Assembly (NCBI RefSeq): GCF_900176565.1
Contig: NZ_FXEH01000006.1
Span: forward strand, 1,674,001-1,738,000
DNA length: 64,000 nt
DNA from: Thalassobacillus devorans
GTDB lineage: Bacteria > Bacillota > Bacilli > Bacillales > Halobacillaceae
Direction: 5' to 3'
The notes beneath the pieces were generated by a model that was given only the letters and a program-made list of their open reading frames with translations, had not been told where the DNA came from and searched no databases. A program made the position numbers and the translations under genes. Shown one piece after another: positions 29,603 through 40,276 of the stretch. Positions within the stretch are counted from its first letter, which is position 1, and each line of letters opens with the position of its first letter.

Positions 29603-30640
29603 TTATGATTGCGAAGGAATATATATAATCTTGCCGGGTGTAAGATCGTCTTCAAATACATTATTCACTTTCGTTAAATGAGTAATAGAAATTTGGTAGC
29701 GATCTGCAATCGTTTCCAGTGTATCTTCTTCCTGCACAATACACATTTTCATTTTCGTATACGTTTCTTCTCGGTCTTCGAACATACTGAACAGCAATTG
29801 ATTCCCTATATTACGTTCGGAAGAATCAGGCGAAGGAGATTCCGTATCCTCCTTATCATTCCAATCCTGATCTTCTTCCACATAAGATGGTGAAGCCTCA
29901 TAGGAAGGCGAGGGATTTGTGTCATCCTCTTCATCTTGGTCTTCGGTTGTATTTCCATGATTGAAAAACTCAGAAAGAGTTTGCACTTGTTTATATTTCC
30001 AACGATTACTGCTAGAAGACTCTGCTGGTAAATCCTCTTGTTCGTCTTCCTGTGATGCAATCTCATTACTCGTGACTGTTTCGGATAAGGATGAAGAGGG
30101 TTGATCGTTATCAGGATAATCCACCTCGAATTGATAGGACTGATCCCAATTCTCACTGTTTTCTCCTCTTTCTTCTGCCTCTGTATCCTCCTCCTTGTCC
30201 CTTTCAGCTTCCTCAATACCGTGTATCGCAACTGTTGCATGAAGCTTTAACTGGTTTGCAGACGGCAATTCATAATCAAACACATCAATACTTACCGATA
30301 CATCGTCAACGTTCGCCACACGGTCCCTTGGGATTGAAACCTCTACCGGAAAACGATGATGGAATTGACTCGCACCTTCCTCTTCATGTTCCACCCTTTC
30401 CATTAATTTTCTGGAAGGAAAAGGCGCTACCGTTTCCGCTTCTGCTTCTTCGTCAGGCTTTGTAAAATATTCACCTGTCAGGTCGATGGTCCCTTGAATC
30501 AACACCGTTTCCTCTAAAGGATGAATGACTATTTCCGGGTCAAGTGAAATCCCCATCAGTTCTTTGACTTCCTGTCCCCTTTCAAACCATAGCGATTCGT
30601 CTAAATAAAAAGAAAACACATTCTTATTATCATTAGTCAC
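29603..30640 (-). CDS. spoVID: Spore coat morphogenetic protein SpoVID
   Basis: SpoVID is needed for coat encasement of the forespore and interacts with SafA and SpoIVA. The 345-residue protein has a conserved N-terminal beta-rich domain (about 1-155), a very acidic Glu/Asp/Ser-rich middle (about 155-295) and a C-terminal LysM domain (about 297-345, CIVQEEDTLETIADRYQI). The start is GTG 30638-30640, seven bases after GGAGGAGG; an upstream ATG at 30673 lacks a site. A sigma-E-like promoter lies upstream. Confidence 0.92.
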   Translation of the reverse strand: MTNDNKNVFSFYLDESLWFERGQEVKELMGISLDPEIVIHPLEETVLIQGTIDLTGEYFTKPDEEAEAETVAPFPSRKLMERVEHEEEGASQFHHRFPVEVSIPRDRVANVDDVSVSIDVFDYELPSANQLKLHATVAIHGIEEAERDKEEDTEAEERGENSENWDQSYQFEVDYPDNDQPSSSLSETVTSNEIASQEDEQEDLPAESSSSNRWKYKQVQTLSEFFNHGNTTEDQDEEDDTNPSPSYEASPSYVEEDQDWNDKEDTESPSPDSSERNIGNQLLFSMFEDREETYTKMKMCIVQEEDTLETIADRYQISITHLTKVNNVFEDDLTPGKIIYIPSQS

Positions 30641-30682
30641 GTACTTTCCTCCTCCCTTGTCACGCAACTTCATCTCTGTTCC

Positions 30683-30711
30683 ACTTTATGCGCCAAAGAG
30701 AAAAAATATAC
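30683..30711 (-). promoter_or_regulatory. Sigma-E-like promoter of spoVID-ysxE
   Basis: GTATATT (30705-30711), 14 bases, CATAAAGT (30683-30690). It matches 6 of 7 and about 6 of 8 positions of the sigma-E consensus, and spoVID is sigma-E controlled in B. subtilis. Confidence 0.55.
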
Positions 30712-30755
30712 GAAACAAAAAAAACCCTTATCAAAGATTGGTAGAAAAATAAATA

Positions 30756-30792
30756 TAAAAAGACTTAGAGTATGTTTCCTCTAAGTCTTTTT
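30756..30792 (-). terminator. hem operon terminator
   Basis: The 13-bp stem AAAAGACTTAGAG/CTCTAAGTCTTTT with an 8-base loop continues into TTTTATATTT. It ends hemAXCDBL. Confidence 0.88.
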
Positions 30793-30830
30793 AATCTATG
30801 CTATATAGTGTCTTATTAAGCCAAAGGTAA

Positions 30831-32129
30831 TCAATTATTTTTTCTACTGTTGTCAGCAAATACTTTTTCAGCTGCTTCGATTGTCTTTTCAATATCTTCA
30901 TCGCTATGGGCAGTGGATAGGAATAAGCCTTCAAACTGGGAAGGAGGTAAGAAGATCCCTTCTTCAATCATCCCGCGATAATACTTTGCAAAGAAGTCCA
31001 AATCAGAAGAGCTGGCTGTTTCAAAGTTGTAAACCTCTTCGTTATTGAAGAAAAAACCTACCATGGATCCCGCACGATTGACAGTGAACGGTATATCATG
31101 TTCAGATGCTGCATCGGTAAAGCCTTGAATTAACCGGTCCACTTTTTCATTGATCGCTTCATAAGCAGCCTGATCCATCGCTTTTAATGTTTCGTATCCT
31201 GCTGTCATCGCTAATGGGTTCCCAGACAGTGTCCCCGCCTGATAAATATCACCTGTAGGTGCAACTCGCTCCATAATTTCTTTTTTGCCGCCATATGCTC
31301 CAACAGGCAGTCCACCCCCAATGACCTTGCCAAGGCATGTCATATCAGGCGTTACACCGAAGTGGCCCTGAGCACAATTGTATCCAACGCGGAAACCGGT
31401 CATTACTTCATCAAAAATCAATACGGTTCCATTATCTTCTGTAATTTGGCGAAGCTCCTGAAGGAAACTATTCTGTGGAGGGACGACTCCCATATTTCCA
31501 GCTACAGGTTCGACAATTACTGCTGCCAAATCATCACCAAATTGTTCAAATGCATAACGGACACTTTCAAGGTCATTATACGGGACAGTAATCGTATTTT
31601 TGGCGATACCCTCAGGAACCCCTGGAGAATCAGGCAATCCAAGTGTAGCTACTCCTGAACCTGCTTTGATCAGGAGAGAATCCCCATGTCCGTGATAATT
31701 TCCTTCAAATTTTAATATTTTGTTCCTGCCCGTGTAACCTCTTGCAACACGGAGCGCACTCATAGTAGCCTCAGTTCCTGAATTCACCATTCTCACCATT
31801 TCAATAGAAGGGACACGATCGATGACTAATTGAGCAAGCTTATTTTCAATTTGTGTCGGGGCACCAAAGCTGGTCCCTAACTCTGTAATCGATTTAAGCT
31901 GTTCTACGACACGGTCATCTGCATGACCGAGAATCAAAGGTCCCCAGCTTAATACATAATCAATATATTCATTTCCATCGATATCGTAAATTTTTGACCC
32001 TTTTCCACGTTCCATAAATACCGGGTCCATATCTACAGATTTAAAAGCACGTACCGGTGAATTTACTCCACCCGGCATCAACTGCTCGGCTTCTTTATAG
32101 GCTTCAATTGAACGATCAAATTTTTTCAT
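30831..32129 (-). CDS. hemL: Glutamate-1-semialdehyde 2,1-aminomutase
   Basis: HemL converts glutamate-1-semialdehyde to 5-aminolevulinate, the second step of the C5 heme pathway. The 432-residue PLP enzyme has [13 protein letters not shown] at the N-terminus and the PLP lysine in [17 protein letters not shown]. It is the last gene of the hem operon, 24 bases after hemB. Confidence 0.96.
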   Translation of the reverse strand: MKKFDRSIEAYKEAEQLMPGGVNSPVRAFKSVDMDPVFMERGKGSKIYDIDGNEYIDYVLSWGPLILGHADDRVVEQLKSITELGTSFGAPTQIENKLAQLVIDRVPSIEMVRMVNSGTEATMSALRVARGYTGRNKILKFEGNYHGHGDSLLIKAGSGVATLGLPDSPGVPEGIAKNTITVPYNDLESVRYAFEQFGDDLAAVIVEPVAGNMGVVPPQNSFLQELRQITEDNGTVLIFDEVMTGFRVGYNCAQGHFGVTPDMTCLGKVIGGGLPVGAYGGKKEIMERVAPTGDIYQAGTLSGNPLAMTAGYETLKAMDQAAYEAINEKVDRLIQGFTDAASEHDIPFTVNRAGSMVGFFFNNEEVYNFETASSSDLDFFAKYYRGMIEEGIFLPPSQFEGLFLSTAHSDEDIEKTIEAAEKVFADNSRKNN

Positions 32130-32153
32130 TGCTACGCACCACCTTGGAAATAT

Positions 32154-33131
32154 TTATTCATTCAGCCAGTCTGCTACATCCTTAGCAAAGTAAGTGATGA
32201 TCAAATCTGCACCAGCACGTTTCATTGAGGTCAATTTTTCCATGACAATTTCCTGCTCATTGACCCATCCGTTCATCGCTGCTGCTTTGATCATGGAATA
32301 TTCTCCACTGACATTATAAGCAACAAGAGGAGCATTAAAACGGTCTTTCACTTCTCGCATGATATCCATATACGATAAGGCTGGCTTGACAATAAGGAAG
32401 TCGGCGCCTTCTTCAATATCAGACTCCGCTTCTCGCATGGCTTCCAATCGGTTGGCAGGATCCATCTGGTATGCCCGACGGTCACCGAATTGCGGGGAAC
32501 TATGAGCAGCATCCCGGAACGGACCGTAGAAAGCCGACGCGTATTTTACAGCATAGGACATGATCGGTATCTGACTGTAGCCCGCTTCATCCAATCCTTC
32601 TCTTATCGCAGCGACAAAACCATCCATCATGTTTGAAGGAGCGATGATATCAGCACCGGCTTCAGCCTGGCTGATAGCAGTTTTGACTAATAACTCTAAG
32701 GAAGGGTCATTTAAAACTTCCCCGTTCTCCACAAGACCGCAATGACCATGATCTGTGTACTGACAAAGACACGTATCAGCAATTACCGTAAGTGAAGGAA
32801 CGTCCTTCTTAATTTTCCTGATCGCTTCCTGTACAATACCATGTTCACAATAAGCCTGAGAGCCTTGAGAATCCTTATCATGAGGTACACCAAACACAAT
32901 AACCGAACGGATTCCTTTTGCCTCCAGCTCTTTCATTTCTTCCGTCAGATAATCCAGGGAAATATGGAATACTCCGGGCATGGAGGCTACCTCTTTTTTG
33001 ATTCCTTCCCCTTCTACAACAAAAATAGGATAAATGAGATCATCTTTGGTTATTTTAGTTTCTCTGACTAACGCACGGAGGGAGTCCGTACGCCTCAGGC
33101 GGCGATGTCTTTTAAAGCCATTACTGTTCAT
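32154..33131 (-). CDS. hemB: Delta-aminolevulinic acid dehydratase
   Basis: HemB condenses two aminolevulinate molecules to porphobilinogen. The 325-residue protein has the cysteine-rich zinc site [14 protein letters not shown], so it is the zinc-dependent type. The two active-site lysines lie in [15 protein letters not shown] and [10 protein letters not shown]. Confidence 0.96.
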   Translation of the reverse strand: MNSNGFKRHRRLRRTDSLRALVRETKITKDDLIYPIFVVEGEGIKKEVASMPGVFHISLDYLTEEMKELEAKGIRSVIVFGVPHDKDSQGSQAYCEHGIVQEAIRKIKKDVPSLTVIADTCLCQYTDHGHCGLVENGEVLNDPSLELLVKTAISQAEAGADIIAPSNMMDGFVAAIREGLDEAGYSQIPIMSYAVKYASAFYGPFRDAAHSSPQFGDRRAYQMDPANRLEAMREAESDIEEGADFLIVKPALSYMDIMREVKDRFNAPLVAYNVSGEYSMIKAAAMNGWVNEQEIVMEKLTSMKRAGADLIITYFAKDVADWLNE

Positions 33132-33138
33132 CTAAATC

Positions 33139-33906
33139 TTATCCTTTCTCACTGAAATAACTTTCCATAATTCCTGTCATGCCTTCTGTTGTATAATGTC
33201 CCTCAGGCATCAGAACGTTAAGGAATCCTTCCTGTTTAGCTTTTTTTTCGGTCGTAGGGCCTATACAAACACAAGGAACTGTGAGGAATGCTTTAAAATC
33301 CTTGTGCCTATGGCATAAACGGATGAATGCTTCCACTGTAGAAGGGCTTGTAAACGTATAAGCGTCTATTGGAAGTTTTTCCAACGTTTCCGTTAATGGT
33401 CTATGATCCTTCGTTAATAGCGTATCATACACAGTCATTGATTGGAAAAAGACATGCCCTTTCAGTGCTTCGGGCAATACATCACGTGATAGATTTCCGC
33501 GAACTAATAAAGTGGGACCAGGGTCATGGAAGGTGCCTAGAAATTCATCAGCCATCACTTCTGCAGTATATGTACTGGGAACGAAGTCTGCTCGAACGCC
33601 ATATTTGTTCAGCATCTTTTCCGTTTTCTCCCCTACTGCCCCCACCTTTAGATTATCTGGCCATGAAACATTCTCATCCCATAATTCGAAAAAAAACTTC
33701 ACGCCGTTAGAGCTTGTGAAAAATATCCAAGCGTATTCGTGAAGTTGTTCTACATACCGCTTATTTTCTTGGTTATCACGTAAAGCAAAATGAAGCAGCG
33801 GGACCTCTACCGGGGTCCCACCTGCTTGCCTGATATTATATGATAATGAGTCGGACTGGCTTTTAGCCCGGGTGACAAGTATCTTTCTACCCGTCAGTGC
33901 CCCCAT
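33139..33906 (-). CDS. hemD: Uroporphyrinogen-III synthase
   Basis: HemD closes and inverts ring D of hydroxymethylbilane to make uroporphyrinogen III. The 255-residue protein has the usual two-domain layout with ILVTRAKSQSDSL, FTSSNGVKFFF and FTSPSTVEAF. Sequence conservation in this family is low; the operon position confirms it. Its start codon shares one base with the hemC stop (TAATG). Confidence 0.94.
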   Translation of the reverse strand: MGALTGRKILVTRAKSQSDSLSYNIRQAGGTPVEVPLLHFALRDNQENKRYVEQLHEYAWIFFTSSNGVKFFFELWDENVSWPDNLKVGAVGEKTEKMLNKYGVRADFVPSTYTAEVMADEFLGTFHDPGPTLLVRGNLSRDVLPEALKGHVFFQSMTVYDTLLTKDHRPLTETLEKLPIDAYTFTSPSTVEAFIRLCHRHKDFKAFLTVPCVCIGPTTEKKAKQEGFLNVLMPEGHYTTEGMTGIMESYFSEKG

Positions 33907-34838
33907 TATTGATCCAGCTCCTCTTTCGCATCATCTACGATTTTCTGAGCTCCGTACTGTTTCAAATGATCAGCCGCTTCTTTTCCTACCTCGATTGGAT
34001 CGGAACCTTTGAAAGTCTCCTTCAGAATGGTTTCTCCATCCGGAGTAGCTACTAGTGCAGTCAAGACAATTTCATCATTTTCGAGGTAGGCATACCCGCC
34101 GATTGGCACTTGGCAGCCCCCATTTAAATCGTGAAGAAATTTACGTTCTGCCGCTACTGTCTTTTCCGTATAACTGTCATTGATTTTAGATAGTAATTCA
34201 CGTAACTCTTTGTCAGATTCTCTTGTTTGAATTGCAAGAGCACCTTGACCGACTGCGGGTACACAAACATCTTTATCCAAATATTCTGTTACCAGGTCAT
34301 CACTCCAGCCCATGCGCTTTAAACCAGCTGCAGCAAGAACAATCGCATCAAATTCACCGTCTCTCAGCTTTTTAAGACGGGTATCAATATTGCCGCGAAT
34401 CCATTTCACTTCCAGATCAGGGCGGGCTGCACGGATTTGCGACTCTCTTCTTAAACTGCTTGTCCCAACAACTGCCCCTGCGGGCAAGTCCTTCAATTTA
34501 ATATCATTATTAGAAACGAACGCATCCCGATGATCCTCCCTCTCTGGCACAGAGGCGATCATCAAACCTTCAGAAATGACGGAGGGCATGTCTTTCATAC
34601 TGTGAACAGCCATATCGATTTCTTCTTCATACATTGCTTTTTCTATCTCTTTGACAAACAGCCCCTTGCCACCAACTTTTGAGAGAGTGACATCCAGAAT
34701 TTGATCTCCTTTTGTTGAGATCCGCTTGATTTCAAATTCAGCGGCAGGCTCCACCTTTTTCAATTGTTCCATGACCCATTCTGTTTGAGTGATTGCTAAA
34801 TTGCTTTTTCTTGAACCAATAATAATTTTACGCACCAA
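33906..34838 (-). CDS. hemC: Porphobilinogen deaminase
   Basis: HemC joins four porphobilinogens into hydroxymethylbilane. The 310-residue protein has the conserved [14 protein letters not shown] start, [10 protein letters not shown], and [10 protein letters not shown], whose cysteine holds the dipyrromethane cofactor. Confidence 0.96.
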   Translation of the reverse strand: MVRKIIIGSRKSNLAITQTEWVMEQLKKVEPAAEFEIKRISTKGDQILDVTLSKVGGKGLFVKEIEKAMYEEEIDMAVHSMKDMPSVISEGLMIASVPEREDHRDAFVSNNDIKLKDLPAGAVVGTSSLRRESQIRAARPDLEVKWIRGNIDTRLKKLRDGEFDAIVLAAAGLKRMGWSDDLVTEYLDKDVCVPAVGQGALAIQTRESDKELRELLSKINDSYTEKTVAAERKFLHDLNGGCQVPIGGYAYLENDEIVLTALVATPDGETILKETFKGSDPIEVGKEAADHLKQYGAQKIVDDAKEELDQ

Positions 34839-34853
34839 ATTGCCTCCTCAATC

Positions 34854-35672
34854 TTAAAAGTGGAAGTTCGACAGTGAACCGAATAAAAAGAAGTTAACGA
34901 GCAAAAACAAAAATGCCGCAGCATTATACACAGCTATCGACCTGCCTTGATACCCTTTCACTATCCGTAAAAATAAAAAGATAATGTAGACGAATAACAC
35001 GATGAATGATCCCATTGTCTTCGAGTCATACCAGTAAAAAACATCACCCGAGTTATACCCCCATACGACACCAAGAATGACAGCCAACAACAATAATGGG
35101 ACACCGCCAGTCACTGCCAAGTAAGAGTAGTGATCGAGTTTGGATAAATCCCCCAAACGCCACAACCGCTTATCCCACTTTTTCTTTTTCAGCAAGCGGT
35201 ATTGCAGCAGGTACATTAAGGAAAAAATAAAGGAAAAAGTGAAAAAACCGTAAGATATAAGTGCTAAGGTAATATGAGCAATAAGCATTTCATCAACAAA
35301 ACGGATTCCTTGTTCTACTAGGTCAGCTCGAGCTTTCGTAGTGATGTGAAGCAGCATGACTGAGAAACCAACCACATTTGTGAAAAATACGAGAAAGTCT
35401 ACCCGGTACAAGCGGTTGATGACCAATGAAAAAGTAACTAGAATCCAAGAATAAAAATATAACCCATCGTAGACATTCATAACAGGAAAATTATCTTTCA
35501 CAAAAACTTGTGTTAATAAAAAAATGGTTTGTAAAGACCAAACCATACTAAGTAACCAGAAGGCTGCAAGGTTCGCCTTCCGGTTTTGTTGAATGAAATC
35601 AATAAAATAGCCTATTACGCTTAGAGCATAAATGAAAATAATAAACTCATAAAGCCATTTCACATCAAGCAT
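34854..35672 (-). CDS. hemX: HemX, cytochrome c assembly-type membrane protein
   Basis: The 272-residue protein has about eight membrane segments and belongs to the CcsA/CcmC-like superfamily. In B. subtilis HemX lowers the amount of HemA enzyme, a feedback role in heme synthesis. It lies between hemA and hemC as expected. Confidence 0.92.
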   Translation of the reverse strand: MLDVKWLYEFIIFIYALSVIGYFIDFIQQNRKANLAAFWLLSMVWSLQTIFLLTQVFVKDNFPVMNVYDGLYFYSWILVTFSLVINRLYRVDFLVFFTNVVGFSVMLLHITTKARADLVEQGIRFVDEMLIAHITLALISYGFFTFSFIFSLMYLLQYRLLKKKKWDKRLWRLGDLSKLDHYSYLAVTGGVPLLLLAVILGVVWGYNSGDVFYWYDSKTMGSFIVLFVYIIFLFLRIVKGYQGRSIAVYNAAAFLFLLVNFFLFGSLSNFHF

Positions 35673-35689
35673 ATAGTTATCCTTCCTTA

Positions 35690-37063
35690 CTAGTGTGTGG
35701 AAGCATTTTTTATGGCAGGAAAGGATAGTTCCCCATTACGGTCCAGGGACACCACTTTATTTTCTTTCATTTGCTGTTCCTGGATTTCATTCTGCACTTG
35801 CTCTTCAATGCCGAATATTTGCATGAACAGTTGCAAGGACTCATCTGCATCCGGTTGAGCTGCCAGTTCTTTGGCCTGCAATATAGGCTCTTTCAACATC
35901 TGATTGATAATGCTCTTCGTGTGCTTATTCAACACTTTCTTTTCACGCTCAGTCAAATCAGGCATTTTACGTTCAATGCTTTTCATTGTTTCGGATTGGA
36001 TCGATAATGCTTTATTTCTTAAAGCGGAGATGACTGGTACTACCCCAATCGTCTGCAGCCATTCCTTAAACGCGATGATCTCTTCTTCAATCATAATTTC
36101 AATAACTTCTGCAGCCTTTTGTCTTGCAGCCAGGTTAGCATCAACAATTCCTTGAAGATCATCAATGTCATATAAGAATACACTTTCTAAAGATTCCATA
36201 GAAGGATCAAGATCACGAGGTACCGCAATGTCTACCAGGAATAACGGTTTCCCTTTCCGGGCTTTCTGAATAGGAGCCATCACTTCCTGGGTAATCACAT
36301 ACTCTTTAGAACCAGTAGAGCTGATTAGAATATCCGCATCCTTCAATATCTTTGACAAGTCGTCAATCGTTTTAGCTTCTCCATTAAACTGGTCGGCAAC
36401 TACCTGGGCTTTTGCAAGCGTTCGATTAATTACAGTAACCTGCTTCACACCGGATCCTTGCAGGTTCTTAGCAGCAAGCTCACCCATTTTTCCTGCACCT
36501 AAGATGACGACATGTTTATTAACAAGGTCACCAAAGATTTTCCGGGCAAGTTCGACCGCGGCATAACTGACAGACACCGCATTTTCTCCAATTTCTGTTT
36601 CTTTATGAGAGCGTTTCGCAAGTGTTACCGCCTGCTTGAATAATTGGTTAAAAATGGTGCCGGTAGTTTTGGCATCTTGTCCTTGTAAGAAGGCCTGTTT
36701 CATTTGACCAAGAATCTGCGTTTCCCCAAGAACCATAGAATCCAAGCCACAGGTTACACGCAAGAGGTGCTCCATGGCACCATCGCCTTCATAAATGGAC
36801 AAATAAGGGGAGAACGTTTCTTTCTCCACCTCAAACCAGTCAGACAAGAATTGCTTGATATAATAGCGGCCGGTATGAAGTTGATCAACGACGGCATAAA
36901 TTTCCGTTCGATTACATGTGGAAATAATCACGTTTTCTAACACACTCTTCCGCTGGTTCAATTCAACCATGGCATCAGAAATGCGGTTTTCAGAAAACGT
37001 GAGTTTTTCCCTGACTTCTACTGGGGCTGTTTTATAATTTACGCCGACAACTAAAATGTGCAT
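35690..37063 (-). CDS. hemA: Glutamyl-tRNA reductase
   Basis: HemA reduces glutamyl-tRNA to glutamate-1-semialdehyde, the committed heme step. The 457-residue protein begins [19 protein letters not shown], with the catalytic Cys in ISTCNRTE near residue 50, an NADPH domain with [16 protein letters not shown], and a C-terminal dimerisation domain. The start at 37063 has GGGGGTAG five bases upstream. It is the first gene of the hem operon. Confidence 0.96.
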   Translation of the reverse strand: MHILVVGVNYKTAPVEVREKLTFSENRISDAMVELNQRKSVLENVIISTCNRTEIYAVVDQLHTGRYYIKQFLSDWFEVEKETFSPYLSIYEGDGAMEHLLRVTCGLDSMVLGETQILGQMKQAFLQGQDAKTTGTIFNQLFKQAVTLAKRSHKETEIGENAVSVSYAAVELARKIFGDLVNKHVVILGAGKMGELAAKNLQGSGVKQVTVINRTLAKAQVVADQFNGEAKTIDDLSKILKDADILISSTGSKEYVITQEVMAPIQKARKGKPLFLVDIAVPRDLDPSMESLESVFLYDIDDLQGIVDANLAARQKAAEVIEIMIEEEIIAFKEWLQTIGVVPVISALRNKALSIQSETMKSIERKMPDLTEREKKVLNKHTKSIINQMLKEPILQAKELAAQPDADESLQLFMQIFGIEEQVQNEIQEQQMKENKVVSLDRNGELSFPAIKNASTH

Positions 37064-37113
37064 ATCATCTACCCCCAAAAAACTTTCCTGACGAGCAGTA
37101 TTTTATAAAGTAC

Positions 37114-37122
37114 ATTATAACA
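37114..37122 (-). promoter_or_regulatory. hemA promoter (-10 region)
   Basis: The minus strand reads TGTTATAAT about 50 bases upstream of the hemA start, a consensus -10 with TGn extension. The -35 is poor. Confidence 0.6.
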
Positions 37123-37294
37123 TGAGAAATAGGGCTAACCATTGGAAATTGTGAACAGAATTTGAAACTCTATGATAGGATTAAATAAAAGATAATTAAT
37201 TGTAATTCCTTCGTAAACAAATCAAACCCGACTGTAATGTACCACAACCGTGGTATATACGCAAGAATTCGACATATGTAAAGGGAGGCTTTGC

Positions 37295-37795
37295 ATGAAA
37301 AAACAAAACACATTTACAGGTTTCCTATTAATTGGACTAGGCGCCTATTTTTTGCTGCGACAGTTACATATTCCCCTGCTAACTGATTTTTATTCCTGGC
37401 CGACAATTTTGATGATTATCGGAATTTCTTTTTTACTACATAGCTATATTACGAATGACTACCATAATATTTTTGCGGGTGCTGTATTGTTAGGCTTCGG
37501 AATACATTTCCACGGGCTTACTACTTACCATTTCTGGCTGGATCATTGGGGAGTATATCCCCTGATTATCGGTTTTGCGTTCGTAATGCGTTCTAATAAA
37601 ACAAAGCAGGGGTTGATACCGGGACTGTTGTTAGTACTCCTCGGCCTTTTCGCCTTATTTTCCCCGGTCAATCCAGGGTGGTTTCACTGGATCTATCAGC
37701 TATTTGCCTTAATCGAGCAATTTTGGTCCATCGCTTTGATTATTATTGGTTTATTCCTCTTAAGAAAGAATGATAAAAATAAAAGAAAAAAATAA
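37295..37795 (+). CDS. ysxD: LiaF-like multi-pass membrane protein, YsxD-like position
   Basis: The 166-residue plus-strand protein has four or five membrane segments, ends in a basic tail (KNDKNKRKK), and repeats the pattern GLGAYFLLRQL / IGISFLL / LIIGFAF / LIIIGLFLLRK. This resembles the N-terminal membrane part of LiaF/LiaI-type proteins. The start at 37295 follows AAGGGAGG by six bases. B. subtilis ysxD, of similar size, lies beside hemA, so the symbol is assigned from position. Its role is unknown. Confidence 0.65.
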   Translation: MKKQNTFTGFLLIGLGAYFLLRQLHIPLLTDFYSWPTILMIIGISFLLHSYITNDYHNIFAGAVLLGFGIHFHGLTTYHFWLDHWGVYPLIIGFAFVMRSNKTKQGLIPGLLLVLLGLFALFSPVNPGWFHWIYQLFALIEQFWSIALIIIGLFLLRKNDKNKRKK

Positions 37796-37826
37796 AATCC
37801 CGGGCACTAGTTGCCCGGGATTTTAT
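37793..37826. terminator. Bidirectional terminator between the ysxD-like gene and the ABC operon
   Basis: The perfect 13-bp stem AAAATCCCGGGCA/TGCCCGGGATTTT serves the plus-strand membrane gene and the minus-strand ABC transporter ATPase, which converge here. Confidence 0.92.
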
Positions 37827-38567
37827 TTATAAGATAGAACTCAAAAATTCTTGTGTCCGCTGTTCTTGTGGGTGATCAAACAATTGATGCGGTTCTCCTT
37901 CTTCGACGATTCGGCCGTCATGCATATATACTACTTTATCTGCTACTTCCCGGGCAAACCCCATTTCATGGGTCACAACCACCATCGTCATTCCTTCCTT
38001 TGCAAGTTCCTTCATGGTAGCAAGTACTTCGCCAACAAGCTCAGGATCAAGGGCGGAAGTCGGTTCATCAAATAGCATGATATCTGGTTTCATCGCCAAC
38101 GCACGCGCAATCGCCACTCGTTGTTTTTGACCTCCGGAAAGTCGGGAAGGGTAATCATCCGCTTTGTCCGCTAAGCCTACTTTATCCAATAAGGTTTTTG
38201 CTTCTTCGATGGCTTGGGATTTTTTAATTTTCTTCACTTGTGTAGGTGCTTCGATTACATTTTCTAACACTGTTTTGTGGGGAAACAGGTTAAAATGTTG
38301 GAAGACCATCCCTACTTTCTGCCTTACTTTATTCAAATCATCTTTTTTGGGGTCTGTTTCTTTTCCCTCTATGATAATTTTCCCGTCATTTTTCAATTCC
38401 AAATAATTTAAGCACCGAAGTAATGTACTCTTTCCTGAACCACTCGCTCCAATCAGAACTACTACTTCACTTTCTTTTACAGTAAAATCGATATCTTTCA
38501 AGACATGAAGATCACCGAATGATTTATTCAATTTTTCTACACGAATCATTTCTCTGGCTTCAGACAC
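37827..38567 (-). CDS. Amino-acid ABC transporter ATP-binding protein
   Basis: The 246-residue ATPase powers uptake with the permease encoded 18 bases upstream. Walker A is GASGSGKST, the signature LSGGQKQR, Walker [13 protein letters not shown], and the switch His lies in VVTHEMGFA, all typical of the polar amino-acid (GlnQ/HisP) family. The start is GTG 38567 with GAGGAGG nine bases before it. Substrate is not determined. Confidence 0.93.
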   Translation of the reverse strand: MSEAREMIRVEKLNKSFGDLHVLKDIDFTVKESEVVVLIGASGSGKSTLLRCLNYLELKNDGKIIIEGKETDPKKDDLNKVRQKVGMVFQHFNLFPHKTVLENVIEAPTQVKKIKKSQAIEEAKTLLDKVGLADKADDYPSRLSGGQKQRVAIARALAMKPDIMLFDEPTSALDPELVGEVLATMKELAKEGMTMVVVTHEMGFAREVADKVVYMHDGRIVEEGEPHQLFDHPQEQRTQEFLSSIL

Positions 38568-38585
38568 GCTATTGTTCCTCCTCTA

Positions 38586-39251
38586 TTAATCACTTGCCGC
38601 CATTTTCTTTTCAATGAATGATACCAGTAAAGTCAACAGGAATACTAGAATCAAGTAGTAGACCGCACTTACCAGCAGCCAAGTCATATAATCAAATGTA
38701 TTTGCCCCCATTGTTGTCGCAGCACCAAAGATTTCAGTCAAACCGATAAATGCCGCAAGAGAAGAGTCCTTCAAACCGATAATAAACTGGTTTCCTAAAG
38801 GGGGTAAGGCTCGGCGGAAGGCCTGGGGTAATATAATTCTTTTCATCGTTTGTGAACGATTCATGCCTAGCGACCTGCCAGCTTCATTCTGTCCTTTACC
38901 GATCGATTGTATCGAGCCCCGGAAAATTTCAGCAATATAAGCCCCATTATGGAAGGCCAAGCCTAATGTTGCAGACCAAAACCCTGAAATCATAGCTATT
39001 TCAGTGAGTCCGTAATAGAATACGAATATTTGTACAATTAAAGGGGTTCCACGTACAATAAATATATATAAGTTCGCAATCCATTCCAATACTTTAATAT
39101 TAGAGATTTTTAATAAAGCAAAAAATAAGCCAATAAATATAGCTATAAATATCGAGACAGCCGTAAGCTTCAGCGTCAGCCATGCGGCTTCAGCAAAAAG
39201 ACTCCGGCTTTCAATTAATGCTTCACCGAATTTGATGATGTTCAAATACAA
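38586..39251 (-). CDS. Amino-acid ABC transporter permease
   Basis: The 221-residue HisM/GlnP-type permease has about five membrane segments and the conserved coupling loop AFHNGAYIAEIFRGSIQSI...GQNEAGRSLGM. It forms the membrane channel of the importer. A terminator-like hairpin separates it from the binding protein gene, allowing lower expression than the binding protein. Confidence 0.93.
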   Translation of the reverse strand: MYLNIIKFGEALIESRSLFAEAAWLTLKLTAVSIFIAIFIGLFFALLKISNIKVLEWIANLYIFIVRGTPLIVQIFVFYYGLTEIAMISGFWSATLGLAFHNGAYIAEIFRGSIQSIGKGQNEAGRSLGMNRSQTMKRIILPQAFRRALPPLGNQFIIGLKDSSLAAFIGLTEIFGAATTMGANTFDYMTWLLVSAVYYLILVFLLTLLVSFIEKKMAASD

Positions 39252-39339
39252 TACGTTCAGCTCCTCCTAATATTTAGCAAAACTTGATATATCACTCTGA
39301 GGCTTTAATACTCACACAGGGTTAGACGGAATAAAAGTG

Positions 39340-39370
39340 TAAAAAAGAGCACGCACGGCGTGCTCTTTTA
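39340..39370 (-). terminator. Internal terminator after the binding protein gene
   Basis: The 12-bp stem AAAAGAGCACGC/GCGTGCTCTTTT is followed by TT on the minus strand, 10 bases past the stop. It sits between the binding protein and permease genes. Confidence 0.8.
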
Positions 39371-39379
39371 TTAATTTTT

Positions 39380-40183
39380 TCATTCTGGTTTTGTCGTAAT
39401 ATCTTCCCCAAAATATTCTTCACTGATTTCTGTAAGCGTCCCATCTTCCCTAAGTTTATCGATCGCATCATTCACAGCTTGTAAAAGCTCTTCGTTATCT
39501 TTGGCAATAGCTACAGCCTGTTCACTACGCTCAATCATCTCTTTGCCTTCAACATTCAAACCTTTACCAATTGCCTCTTTTCCAGTTAAAAAATCAGTGA
39601 TGACAGCATCATGTCGTCCTTTGTCCAACGATTGCAAGGCAACAACATCACTATCATAGCTCTGTACTTTATCTGTCACCTGGTTGGCGAACTCAACATA
39701 AGTAGAACCTTTTGATACGGCAATCTCTTTACCTTCTAAGTCCTCCAGCGATTCTACATCACTATCTGGACGCACAAAGACTTGGGCACCTGAGTAGTAG
39801 TAAGGGGTGGAAAAATCTACTTCCTCTTGACGTTCAGGAGTGATTGTGTGGCTGGCTACAGCGGCATCAAAACGGCCGGTTTTGACACCTTCTACAATTG
39901 AAGCAAACTTGAATTTCTGCTGGTTAGGTTCTAAACCTAACTCCTCTGCAATTGCATTGCCGACGTCTATATCAAAACCTTCCATTTCACCGGAAGCAGA
40001 GGTGGTACTGAATGGATTGAATTCTCCTGATGCAGCAAATGTGAACTTGCCATCTTCTACTAAATTGTATTCGCTTTTACCTTGTGAATCTGAACTCTGA
40101 TTTTCTTCCGATTCACTCGAACCGCAGGCGGCTAGCAGAAGGATCATTAATACACTTGCTAAAGATATAGATAACTTTTTCAT
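39380..40183 (-). CDS. Amino-acid ABC transporter substrate-binding lipoprotein
   Basis: The 267-residue precursor has a signal peptide and the lipobox LAAC at about residue 19, so it is anchored outside the membrane. The mature part is a family 3 solute-binding protein (GFDIDVGNAIAEELG, ...GRFDAAVASHTITPER). Similar proteins bind glutamine, arginine, cystine or related polar amino acids. The start at 40183 (MKKLSIS) fits the signal peptide; the longer frame to 40231 does not. A CodY-box-like sequence lies upstream. Confidence 0.92.
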   Translation of the reverse strand: MKKLSISLASVLMILLLAACGSSESEENQSSDSQGKSEYNLVEDGKFTFAASGEFNPFSTTSASGEMEGFDIDVGNAIAEELGLEPNQQKFKFASIVEGVKTGRFDAAVASHTITPERQEEVDFSTPYYYSGAQVFVRPDSDVESLEDLEGKEIAVSKGSTYVEFANQVTDKVQSYDSDVVALQSLDKGRHDAVITDFLTGKEAIGKGLNVEGKEMIERSEQAVAIAKDNEELLQAVNDAIDKLREDGTLTEISEEYFGEDITTKPE

Positions 40184-40244
40184 ATTCCCAAAATCCTCTC
40201 CTCTTTTATCTTTTTTCGCACACTTCATCATAACAATTGGTCAG

Positions 40245-40276
40245 ATTTTTCTCAAAATTCAAATTCTGCTATTATA
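40245..40276 (-). promoter_or_regulatory. Promoter -10 with CodY-box-like site
   Basis: TATAAT (40271-40276) is followed downstream by AATTTTGAGAAAAAT (40245-40259), which matches the CodY consensus AATTTTCWGAAAATT at 13 of 15 positions. CodY represses amino-acid uptake genes in rich conditions. The -35 is weak. The rest of the 305-base gap holds the ysxC terminator. Confidence 0.5.
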
